Below are positions 50,327-58,314 of a stretch of DNA of 64,000 nucleotides, one piece after another; positions within the stretch are counted from its first letter, which is position 1; each line of letters starts with the position of its first letter. The stretch lies in assembly GCA_001600355.1 (NCBI GenBank), contig BCJU01000003.1, positions 2,298,519 through 2,362,518 of the forward strand, read 5' to 3'. The position numbers were made by a program, and so were the translations under genes. The DNA comes from Meira nashicola (taxonomy: Eukaryota; Basidiomycota; Exobasidiomycetes; Exobasidiales; Brachybasidiaceae). The notes beneath the pieces were generated by a model. The model saw only the letters and a list, made by a program, of their open reading frames with translations, ran no database searches and was not told where the DNA came from.

Positions 50327-53300
50327 ATGCAACCATCAAATCAAACAGCCGCCGCTGCAGCCGCTGCAGCAGCAGCAGCAGCCAAGAAAAAGAAGAAGAA
50401 GGGAAAAGCAAAAAAGACTGATGATGCTCTCGACGCTCTCGGTATGCCACCACCCTCTTCTAATCACACCTTTTCCGCTACCGCACAAGCACAAGCGGAT
50501 TTGATTGCAACTGCAAGTGACCTTTACCGAAGAATTGAAGCGGATCCACAAGGAATACCTGATGATGAGGCATATTGGACATCTCTTCCAGCTCATCTAA
50601 GAACTTTCATTCGAAATGCTTTGCCCATCGGTCAATTACCAACAGCAGCTACGGGAAATATAAACGATCCTAACGCTCGTCAAGCATCATCTACACAAGC
50701 AATGATTGCAATGGCACAACAATTGGCACAAGCAGCGCATGCATCACAAAGGCAACTTCAACAACATTCTCCTTCTTCGAATAATCATGGAGCAGTGAAT
50801 CCAAATGCCTATCCGCCTTTTCCGTTCGATCCATCAATCTTTGCCGATTTAGCCATTCATGCCGATCAACCACTTCCTCTTCATCCGCATCCCAATTCGA
50901 CCCCAAATCCGATGAACGGCAATGCTTACGGATATTCGCATCATGGAAATCCGCCGCCTACTCAACCTCCAGGAGAACCATTACCAGCTCCTGCAGCTCC
51001 GGTCGTGCTGGTGAACGAATACGATGATGGTGATTTTGAAGATGATTATTATTCGGAAGAAGAGATGGATGCGCACGATTACGATCACCACCATCATTCA
51101 CACAATCATGCATCAATCAATACGATCGATTCCAGAGGTGCGCATGTACATGCAGAGATGAACGGATCGCATCCGAACAACAATCATGTTGATTCTGTTC
51201 CTTCTTCGAAAAAGAACAAGAAGAAAAAGAAAAAGAAGTCTGGAGCAGCAGCTACAACAAATGCTTCTTCACCTCTGCAAAACGATGCACCCGCACCCGT
51301 AACCCGACCGCCTCCCTCCAACCCCTTGCCGCTACCTCGAATGCCCAACGCTCCAACGCCAGCACCTACGCAGAATTATCCATCAAATAATACAACGGCA
51401 AATCAAACGGCAGCACGACAGGCGGCAGCAGCTGCTGCAGTCAATCAAGCACCTCCGCCGCCAAGCTCTCGAGCAGCAGGCAAGCAACCGATGACTTTCA
51501 ATGCATCAGCCGGAAAAGCNCCTGCCAATACAGCCAGGCCAGCAACAAATGGTGTTGGACATGGCGTCGGAAAGCGTGCTGCTTCAGCAGCAACTAGCTC
51601 TCATGGACATGGATCTGTGAATGGACAACATGCTGTAGATGGCCGTTCATGGAGTTCGAGTAATGCAGAAGAAAGGGAGAGAATTAAAGGTTATTGGTTG
51701 AGGCTGAGCGAGAAAGATCGTAGAAGTCTCATTCGAGAGGAAAAGGATGCCGTTTTACGAAGGACAAGAGAACAGCAAAGGCATGGATGTCATTGCGCAA
51801 TTTGTCAGCGTAAGAGACATTCGATTGAAGAAGAGCTTGATGCGCTTTACGACGCCTATTATCACGAATTGGATGCATATGCTAGTCATTTGAAGAAGCA
51901 TACAGATTCAAATGGTCAAGTACCACCACCTCCTGGTCCTGGACCTTTCCCTGGAAGTATTGCTCTAGACAATCAGGGTGCGGTTATTGGTGGAAATAAT
52001 CTGACAAAGGCCAGCGCCAAACGTGGGAACTTGCAACCTCCTGTCAACAAGCGAAATCCTCTACCACCAGAAGATGACGATGGCTATGATGATGAAGAGC
52101 TGGAGGACGACGAATACGATGATGAGTATGAGTACGAAGATGAAGAGGATGAGGAAGATGAATTGGACGATCCCGATTTGAGCAAAACCGGTCGCCGTCG
52201 TAGCGATCGACCCAATGCTCGACAATCTGGAGACTTTTTCAGCTTTGGTTCTTCGCTTACCGTTAAAGGTATTCTCACTGTCGCCGATGATCTTTTACGC
52301 AATGACGGTCGCAAATTCCTTGAGATGATGGAGCAGTTGGCAGATCGAAGAGCCCATGCATCACATCATCCGGATGACCGTAGCGATGATGCTGTCGGTG
52401 GCGGTGATACTGACGTCGATGGCGAAGAGGAAGATGATTTGGATGAAGATCCCTTGACAGACGAACAAAGGATGGAAGAGGGTAGAAGAATGTTCCAAAT
52501 CTTTGCTGCTAGAATGTTTGAACAACGTGTCTTGCAAGCATACCTCGAACGTGTTGCACAAGAACGTCAATTGCAACTTTTGCGAGAGCTAGAAGAAGAA
52601 GATCAAGCTGAAAAAGATAAAGAAGCAAAAAAGGCAAAAGAAAATCAAAAGAAGAAAGATAAGAAGAAGCAGGCTAAACAACAAAAAGAAGAGGAGCGAT
52701 TACGAATAGAGAAAGAAAAAGCTGCAGAAGAAGCTGCTGTACGTGAAAAGCAAGAGAAACAACGTGAAGTCGAATTGAAGAAACAAGAAGAGATTCGACA
52801 GAAACGTGAAGCTGAACGTAAAGCTAAGGAAGAAGAACGTTTGCGCAAAGAAGATGAAAAGCGAAAGCGACAAGAGGAAGAGAGGGCCAAGGAATTGGAG
52901 AAGGAGCGTAAGAAACGTGAGAAAGAAGATAGAATTCGTGCTGATCGTGAAGCTAAGGAACGTGAGCAGCAAAAAGCAAAGGAGCAAGCCGAAGCTGCTG
53001 TTCGTCAGAAGAAAGAGGCAGAAGAGCGTGAAAAGAAAGCAGCAGCGGAAGAGAAAAGAGCAGCACAACAAGCCGCTCAATCACCCAGTCGTGTATCGCC
53101 AGTATCTGCTTCGATTCCTGTCTCGCCTTCAAGCGTCAAAGGTCATGCCGTCCCAAGAGCACCAGCAGCTGTTCAACAAGCTAGTACTTCTCCCGTTGCA
53201 CAACAAAGGTCAAGAGTTGCATCTTCTGCTTCATCTGGTCAGAATGCTTTAAGTAATGGACGTATTGTGAATAATGCTGTTCCTTCGAGTGCAAGAACGA

Positions 53301-55021
53301 CAAGCGGATCTGCATCTGCTCAACCTTTACCTCCACAATCAAATGGCGTATCCGGCAGTTCAAATCCTTCTTCGCTTCCAGCACCACCTCAAGGATTACC
53401 TCCACGCCCGACAACGAGCGTTGTTTCGCAGCCATCTACGCTACCTGCTTCTTTACCAAGACCGCCTGTTCAACCGCCTGTTCAACAGCAAAGTCAACCT
53501 GTACAAGGAAGTAGTTCGGCTGGTCAACCGGTCCAAGCTAAGTTGGGAGCAGCACCTTCATCCAGTAATGGTACGGCTACAACTGGATCGTCTGTGATTA
53601 CAAGTGGAAGTTCAATGTCATCCGCAACGCCTTCTCCGGGATTGACGTCATCCTCAGCTGTACCACAACAAAGCATGCAAGGTAACCCTGTTCCCACTTC
53701 GCCGCCGAGCACACTGCAAACGTCGCAACCACTACAAACACAACAAAGTGTTGGTGGTTCACGTTTTGGTGCATCTTTTGGAGTTCCTGGTATTCGTTCG
53801 CCGCCAGTTGTATCGAATGGAAATGGTTATATGCCTACATTTGGTAACAAGCATGTTGATTTGGGATCTCCGACAAATATGAACGCAGCTGCATCTGCCA
53901 TTGGATCGCTCAATCTTGGTCCTTCTCCGCCAACATCTTCTAATGCAATCTATCAACAACAGCAACATCAACAACCACTTCCTCAGCAACATCAACCAAT
54001 CGGTCCAATCGGAGGTGTTTTGGGCAACAGTTCAAACCATTCGCGTGCTGCATCGCAGGATGACTATGGTAAGATGCCTATCAATCAGGTAGGATCTGGT
54101 TCAAATATTCATCGACCCATTTCGCGACCTGCTCCGGGACCAATTGGACCGATCGGTCGACCTCGGGATGTGCTTCATGAAGATTCAATGAGCGGAAGTG
54201 GAAGCTCAATGTTGCCAGAAGGCATTTTGGGAAGTTCTGCTTTAGGTGCTGATGATGAATTGGTTGAGCCACAACCAAGACGAATTAGTCATAATGCACC
54301 CGTCACAGCCTCACCTGGAGGTTCATTCTTTGGCGGTGTTGGTTCTTCTGCTGGCGGCAGTGCGATCGGATCAAGAAGTGCGTATGGTTCTATGAACAGT
54401 CCTTGGGCTTCATCCTTTGGTCCTGTTTCTGGTAGCAGTGGTGGAAGTGGTAGTATTGGAGCACCTGGTTCATCAGCGATCGGTTCTGGCGGTAGACTTC
54501 CTTCAGGTTCAATTTCCGGCTCTGGTGGTCTTGGTGGAATGACGAGCCCTATCAGTTTGACCTCACCAACAGGACCTAATGGAAATTCTGGTATTTCAGC
54601 ATTTGGTTCTGCTATTGGTGGAATTCATGGTGGTAGTGGTGGTGGAAATGGAAGTAATAATGCGCCAGGATCAAATACATCAACTATTGATCCATGGTCA
54701 CGCGGTCCTTCTAATGTGAATAATGCAGGATGGGATCGTGCTAGATATGCATTTGAGCAACCTTCTACTCCGATTGGTCAACATGCTCCTCAATTGGGAA
54801 TGCCGCAACATCATCAACAACAACATCATCCCCAACAGCATGGCATGAACCTCTCTTCACTTTCTCATCAACAATCTATTCTTGGTGGAATGAATGCAAG
54901 TGGTCCTATGAGCCCTTTTGGAGGACATAATTCTCATGCACAACAGTTGCCTCTACGAAGTGGAATCTTTGGCGCACCTGGATCAGCTTTACCACACGGT
55001 GGCGATCGTCATGGTTTATGA
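50327..55021 (+). CDS. NST1: Stress response protein NST1
   Basis: 1564 residues, mostly disordered. Poly-Ala (about 9-19) leads into a Lys-rich stretch. The NST1 core near 440-520 has RDSR-like charged helices and CHCAICQRKRHSIEEELDAL followed by YDAYYHELDAYASH; the Cys pairs may bind metal. Acidic runs follow (about 585-625 and 690-720), then a long charged single helix/coiled coil (about 745-920) of Lys/Glu/Arg, then a Ser/Pro/Gln/Gly-rich tail with His-rich parts. In yeast Nst1 genetically affects salt tolerance through splicing, and the fission yeast homologue associates with P-bodies. One ambiguous base at 51520 leaves one residue undefined. The start at 50327 is a clear ATG after a pyrimidine tract. 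Low complexity could hide small indels. Confidence 0.9.
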   Translation: MQPSNQTAAAAAAAAAAAAKKKKKKGKAKKTDDALDALGMPPPSSNHTFSATAQAQADLIATASDLYRRIEADPQGIPDDEAYWTSLPAHLRTFIRNALPIGQLPTAATGNINDPNARQASSTQAMIAMAQQLAQAAHASQRQLQQHSPSSNNHGAVNPNAYPPFPFDPSIFADLAIHADQPLPLHPHPNSTPNPMNGNAYGYSHHGNPPPTQPPGEPLPAPAAPVVLVNEYDDGDFEDDYYSEEEMDAHDYDHHHHSHNHASINTIDSRGAHVHAEMNGSHPNNNHVDSVPSSKKNKKKKKKKSGAAATTNASSPLQNDAPAPVTRPPPSNPLPLPRMPNAPTPAPTQNYPSNNTTANQTAARQAAAAAAVNQAPPPPSSRAAGKQPMTFNASAGKXPANTARPATNGVGHGVGKRAASAATSSHGHGSVNGQHAVDGRSWSSSNAEERERIKGYWLRLSEKDRRSLIREEKDAVLRRTREQQRHGCHCAICQRKRHSIEEELDALYDAYYHELDAYASHLKKHTDSNGQVPPPPGPGPFPGSIALDNQGAVIGGNNLTKASAKRGNLQPPVNKRNPLPPEDDDGYDDEELEDDEYDDEYEYEDEEDEEDELDDPDLSKTGRRRSDRPNARQSGDFFSFGSSLTVKGILTVADDLLRNDGRKFLEMMEQLADRRAHASHHPDDRSDDAVGGGDTDVDGEEEDDLDEDPLTDEQRMEEGRRMFQIFAARMFEQRVLQAYLERVAQERQLQLLRELEEEDQAEKDKEAKKAKENQKKKDKKKQAKQQKEEERLRIEKEKAAEEAAVREKQEKQREVELKKQEEIRQKREAERKAKEEERLRKEDEKRKRQEEERAKELEKERKKREKEDRIRADREAKEREQQKAKEQAEAAVRQKKEAEEREKKAAAEEKRAAQQAAQSPSRVSPVSASIPVSPSSVKGHAVPRAPAAVQQASTSPVAQQRSRVASSASSGQNALSNGRIVNNAVPSSARTTSGSASAQPLPPQSNGVSGSSNPSSLPAPPQGLPPRPTTSVVSQPSTLPASLPRPPVQPPVQQQSQPVQGSSSAGQPVQAKLGAAPSSSNGTATTGSSVITSGSSMSSATPSPGLTSSSAVPQQSMQGNPVPTSPPSTLQTSQPLQTQQSVGGSRFGASFGVPGIRSPPVVSNGNGYMPTFGNKHVDLGSPTNMNAAASAIGSLNLGPSPPTSSNAIYQQQQHQQPLPQQHQPIGPIGGVLGNSSNHSRAASQDDYGKMPINQVGSGSNIHRPISRPAPGPIGPIGRPRDVLHEDSMSGSGSSMLPEGILGSSALGADDELVEPQPRRISHNAPVTASPGGSFFGGVGSSAGGSAIGSRSAYGSMNSPWASSFGPVSGSSGGSGSIGAPGSSAIGSGGRLPSGSISGSGGLGGMTSPISLTSPTGPNGNSGISAFGSAIGGIHGGSGGGNGSNNAPGSNTSTIDPWSRGPSNVNNAGWDRARYAFEQPSTPIGQHAPQLGMPQHHQQQHHPQQHGMNLSSLSHQQSILGGMNASGPMSPFGGHNSHAQQLPLRSGIFGAPGSALPHGGDRHGL

Positions 55022-55332
55022 AGAAAAGAGTAAACCGATCATGTGTAGTAACCTTCTATGCTTTTAAAAAAAAATTAGTACTTCTTCTTCGCCTTCTATT
55101 CATCTTTTCCCCCCCTTTTTTCTTTCGTACCCTTTCCCTTACTCTCTTTCTCTATTATCTATTGTCTCTTTCTATGCGCTCTTTGTTGTTCACCTTTCCG
55201 ATGAACCTTTGTAGTCTTTTTCTGATATGTGAATGATTAGCGTTTTTCAATATTGTTAAAATTTAAAATAAGAAAACATGTTGATGTTTCGATTCTTTGA
55301 AGTTATTCAATGTGAGAGTGTGATGTTTGTTT
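55022..55332. other. Convergent 3' spacer NST1 / secreted cluster B
   Basis: About 310 bp of T-rich sequence between two gene ends. Probably the polyadenylation regions of both genes. No gene. Confidence 0.55.
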
Positions 55333-55539
55333 CTAAGGTGAACCACTAAAAAGGATAACTATACATACAATCTGACATCCAGCGTAGCAGATAGGAACCA
55401 AAGCAGGTGCAGTTACAGCACAGAAAGAAGTGACGGAAACGCATTTAGCTTGGCACAATGCAAACCCACCAGGGCCGGCAATGGCTGATTGAACCATGGC
55501 TAAGGCAATTGCCAAAATGACGAGAAAGTTGATTTTCAT
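55333..55539 (-). CDS. Short secreted Cys-rich peptide, cluster B gene 1
   Basis: 68 residues. Signal peptide MKINFLVILAIALAMVQSA is followed by the start of the mature chain at IAGPGGFALCQAKC. Six Cys in the mature chain. It shares the signal type, the AGP start and the CQ.C motif with genes 2-4, but is shorter and lacks the FGTV...APAAI core. The GP..Y.ICQ.GC type of small secreted protein is one I have seen in many fungal genomes; no function is known to me. Two copies of TGCTCAGC (55752 and 55917) and one TCGGATCCGA (55867) lie upstream. Confidence 0.75.
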   Translation of the reverse strand: MKINFLVILAIALAMVQSAIAGPGGFALCQAKCVSVTSFCAVTAPALVPICYAGCQIVCIVILFSGSP

Positions 55540-55751
55540 AATGATTCTATAAAGAGGCCAAAAAGAATATATCAGAGCTTTGAATTAGTACAGCAATGCA
55601 GGTTTTTAAAAAACTCACAAATTAATGTTGCATTCTAAAATAGCAGGATTTGGATTTGGATTGTTCTTCAAATTGATTATAGCAAAGGACGCTTGTCGTT
55701 CAGTTGGAACGGAATAAAGATATATGTTGCATGCGCTTAAAATTCTTATCC

Positions 55752-55876
55752 TGCTCAGCATCGCAATTTGAGTTTTTTTTTTGCATTTCTTAATTCTCCT
55801 TTCCAACTCAGAAAATCAAAGAAATTTCGTAAAAGCGGAATAGCGTAAAAATGAGGAAATTATTGATCGGATCCGA
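55752..55876 (-). promoter_or_regulatory. Cluster B promoter pair, gene 1
   Basis: TGCTCAGC at 55752-55759 and the palindrome TCGGATCCGA at 55867-55876, 115 bp apart start to start. The nearer box is about 213 bp from the ATG at 55539. The same pair occurs before genes 2, 3 and 4. Confidence 0.8.
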
Positions 55877-55916
55877 AGTTAAGAAGAATTGACGATACGC
55901 GATCAAAACAGATGTA

Positions 55917-55924
55917 TGCTCAGC
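55917..55924 (-). promoter_or_regulatory. Extra TGCTCAGC box without a palindrome partner
   Basis: A fifth copy of TGCTCAGC in the cluster, with no TCGGATCCGA about 110 bp beyond it. It could belong to gene 1 or be left from a lost family member. Confidence 0.5.
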
Positions 55925-56120
55925 ATTGTGTAATGAACTTTATCAGCTATATGCTTCACACTTTTTCAGTTATATTTGATTTTATAAAAATTAAATTATT
56001 GATTTGAAATTGATTCTCAAGAGAGGCTATAAAATTTCTATAACCTTGAGGATAAATGGAAAAATGGATTGATGAACATAATTAAAAATAATTGTTTAAC
56101 TTCCTTCTCTTGAGTTTCGA

Positions 56121-56375
56121 TCATGGTAATGGCACTAAGAAAGCAACTGCACAAGCAGCTTGACATGAACCAAAAGCACTATTACAAGCAAGGATTGCCG
56201 CAGGTGCTCCGACGACTGGAACGGTACCAAAAACAAAACCTGCTGCAGCGTAACAAGCCATAACGACACAAGAACAGCCTGCTTGACAGATACCATAAGC
56301 AATTGGACCAGCATTGGCAGATTGAGCTAACATTAAGGTAAGTGCCAAGAAGACGAGAATGTTGAATTTCATCAT
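56121..56375 (-). CDS. Short secreted Cys-rich peptide, cluster B gene 2
   Basis: 84 residues. Signal peptide to about residue 22 (LTLMLAQSANA), mature start GPIAYGICQAGCSCVV. It has seven Cys and the family core FGTVPVVGAPAAILACNSAFG followed by SCQAAC, split here as FGTV, APAAI, CNSAFG and CQAACA. This is the most complete member and best defines the family. The hydrophobic core between the Cys suggests a compact or membrane-active peptide; function unknown. Its start codon is a double ATG (MMKFN), as in the frameshifted gene 4. Confidence 0.82.
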   Translation of the reverse strand: MMKFNILVFLALTLMLAQSANAGPIAYGICQAGCSCVVMACYAAAGFVFGTVPVVGAPAAILACNSAFGSCQAACAVAFLVPLP

Positions 56376-56896
56376 GATCCTTTCCTAAAGTGTAATGGAA
56401 TTGATATAGAAATTGTCAACAAGACTATTAAAGTTATAATAGAAAATATTATCATTCTTACCAAATTGCGTTAAAAGGTTAAAATTTTTCTTTTCAGGAT
56501 AAGTTTGATAAGAGAAAAGTTTGATGATGATTTTAAGAAGATGTTGTTGTAGTAAGAAGAGAAGAAGATATAAACGTTGTAGTGTATAAAAGTGAGTGTA
56601 ATGTATTCATTTTGCTCAGCTCTGCTACTAAAACATTCTTCGTACATCATTTTTCAAACCCAGTAAATTAATCCGAAACTTGGTTAAGAGCATTTTAGTA
56701 GAGACGAAGGAAAGAAAGAATCGGATCCGAAGTAGAAATGAATTTTGTCATTACACAATTGAATTACACACTTAGTCTACATTAAAAATTCTTACGATTG
56801 ATTTCATTATTACGAAAACATAAAAAAAGGGATTCGATCGATGAACGTTTAAAAATTGACTCACTCGTCTTCATTGTTCTCTCTTCTTAGCTTGAA
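56376..56896. other. Spacer upstream of cluster B gene 2
   Basis: About 520 bp with the gene 2 promoter pair and the gene 3 terminator region; no ORF of the family. Confidence 0.55.
56613..56730 (-). promoter_or_regulatory. Cluster B promoter pair, gene 2
   Basis: TGCTCAGC at 56613-56620 and TCGGATCCGA at 56721-56730, 108 bp apart. The nearer box is about 238 bp from the ATG at 56375. On the gene strand a TTTTATA word lies roughly 25 bp downstream of the GCTGAGCA box, a possible TATA element. Confidence 0.82.
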
Positions 56897-57175
56897 TTAT
56901 TCTAATGGCGTTAAAGTATTTAGATTGAGAAAAGCGGACGCACATGCAGCTTGAAATGAATTGATAATTGAATCACAGCTAAAGAAAGAAAGTGCAGTAG
57001 TTAAACCGAATACCGTTCCAATGGTGAAAAAGGTTTTTGCAACCAAACAAGGAATGTTGATAATGACTTCACAGCCGAGTTGACAGATGCCATGTCCGAT
57101 TATTTCGATTGTTTGGAAAATCAAATTCCCGATTAAAGCGGAAATAATAACCACCAGAATTATAAAGGTTTTCAT
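56897..57175 (-). CDS. Short secreted Cys-rich peptide, cluster B gene 3 (divergent member)
   Basis: 92 residues. A hydrophobic N-terminus (FIILVVIISALIGNLIF) acts as signal or anchor, then GHGICQLGCEV. It keeps the family spacing: ICQ.GC, PCL, IGTVFG, SC, and FQAACASAFL near the end. Five Cys in the mature part. It lacks the usual AGP cleavage site, and its charge and length differ, so cleavage is uncertain. Upstream it has the same promoter pair as the others, which supports membership. Confidence 0.72.
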   Translation of the reverse strand: MKTFIILVVIISALIGNLIFQTIEIIGHGICQLGCEVIINIPCLVAKTFFTIGTVFGLTTALSFFSCDSIINSFQAACASAFLNLNTLTPLE

Positions 57176-57663
57176 GCTTGAGGCTATAAATTAAATCAAA
57201 AGAAGAACAAAAACATGAGTATGTCTATAATGCTCACGGTAGTATTCACTTTTCCACTCACCACTTTACCTTTAACGAATTCAATTCTTTTTTAATAGAC
57301 AGTTTGCTTTGTTTAGGATAAACTTGTTTAAAGAAGATTTATTGGTTTTAGTGTGAAGATATTGTAGTGAAAGAAATCATAATTATATAAAGAGTCTCAT
57401 CTTGCTCAGCAATCTTGCGGAATGAAGTTTTTATATTCTATATTTTATTTTTTATTCTCCGTCTCGCTTAGGAAATTAGGCCAAAATTTCGGTAACAAGT
57501 AGAAGAAAAAAAGATTAATCGGATCCGAAATGAAAATAAATCTTTAGGATATCAGTTTCACACAGAATCATTCAAGCTGTAGACACTCATACGATTATAA
57601 TTTCTGATGATCAATGACAACGAAAAAGAACGAATTCAAAAATGGCTAAAAAGATCTTTTCGC
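57176..57663. other. Spacer upstream of cluster B gene 3
   Basis: About 490 bp with the gene 3 promoter pair and the gene 4 3' region; nothing else seen. Confidence 0.55.
57403..57528 (-). promoter_or_regulatory. Cluster B promoter pair, gene 3
   Basis: TGCTCAGC at 57403-57410 and TCGGATCCGA at 57519-57528, 116 bp apart. The nearer box is about 228 bp from the ATG at 57175. On the gene strand TTTATATAATTA follows GCTGAGCAAGAT within about 20 bp, a good TATA candidate. Confidence 0.82.
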
Positions 57664-57917
57664 TTAAATTGTTGGAAGTAAGAAAGCGGTAGCACATGCT
57701 GCTTGACAAGTACCAAAAGCAGAATTACAACCAACGATCGCAGCCGGTGCAGTAGCAGCTAAAACTGTACCAAAAACAGCCCCTCCTGCTGTATAACAAG
57801 CTACAGTAGGACTTGCACTTCCAGCTTGACAAATGGCATAAGCCGAAGGACCAGCGATAGCTAATTGAGTTAAGGTAAAGGCAAATGCCAAAAATTGAAA
57901 AGTTTAATGTTCATCAT
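57664..57917 (-). pseudogene. Cluster B gene 4, frameshifted in the signal peptide
   Basis: From the double ATG at 57917 the frame reads MMNIKLFNF and then goes out of phase. The family sequence (FAFTLTQLAIAGPSAYAICQAG ... CNSAFGTCQAACA), given here in parts, continues in another frame to the stop at 57664. A single missing T in the run of five at 57890-57894 (As on the + strand) accounts for it. With the phase corrected the length would be the family's usual about 84. It also lacks the second CxxxC cysteine (QAGS instead of QAGC). Either a real null allele or a homopolymer sequencing error. The promoter pair upstream is intact apart from one mismatch. Confidence 0.75.
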
Positions 57918-58314
57918 GATTCTCCTATAACCTAAGATAAAAGGGGGAGATATAGAAAAGCATGAGCAAGTGTAGCGTTCTTATTTAAAATTAATTCCAT
58001 TCTCACCTATTCACGTTGAGCCGTTTGAATATCTCTTCGTTAAGTGTAATGTTTCGCTATGTGGGTAGGTCTATGACTCCAAAGACGAAATCGTTGTGGT
58101 TGTTGTTGTAGAGAGAAAATAAAGAGAATCTTGCTTGCTTTGATGTCTTGCATTTGGGGGGATAAAAATGCGAAAACAATTATATCTTGCTCAGCATTTA
58201 TGAAATCTCCGACAAATTTTAGAAAAAAATAAATATAACATTCTTTCGCATCGGCAGTACAGCATAGGTATAAAATAAAGCACAATTGGATCCGAGAAAA
58301 ATAAAAGGTGACAA
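57918..58314. other. Spacer upstream of cluster B gene 4
   Basis: About 400 bp with the gene 4 promoter pair and the SYP1 3' end. A GTTGTTGTTG run near 58095. No gene. Confidence 0.55.
58188..58295 (-). promoter_or_regulatory. Cluster B promoter pair, gene 4
   Basis: TGCTCAGC at 58188-58195 and TTGGATCCGA at 58286-58295 (one mismatch to the palindrome), 98 bp apart. The nearer box is about 271 bp from the ATG at 57917. Confidence 0.75.

Larger units (their letters stand above)
55540..56120. other. Spacer upstream of cluster B gene 1
   Basis: About 580 bp with the gene 1 promoter elements and the 3' region of gene 2. No family-related ORF found; the 63-codon frame at 55615-55806 does not resemble the family. 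Confidence 0.5.

Noticed and set aside
52084..52314. Ser-rich antisense ORF within NST1
   Set aside because: It is the complement of the acidic GAT/GAA repeats of NST1; such shadows are expected from low-complexity coding sequence.
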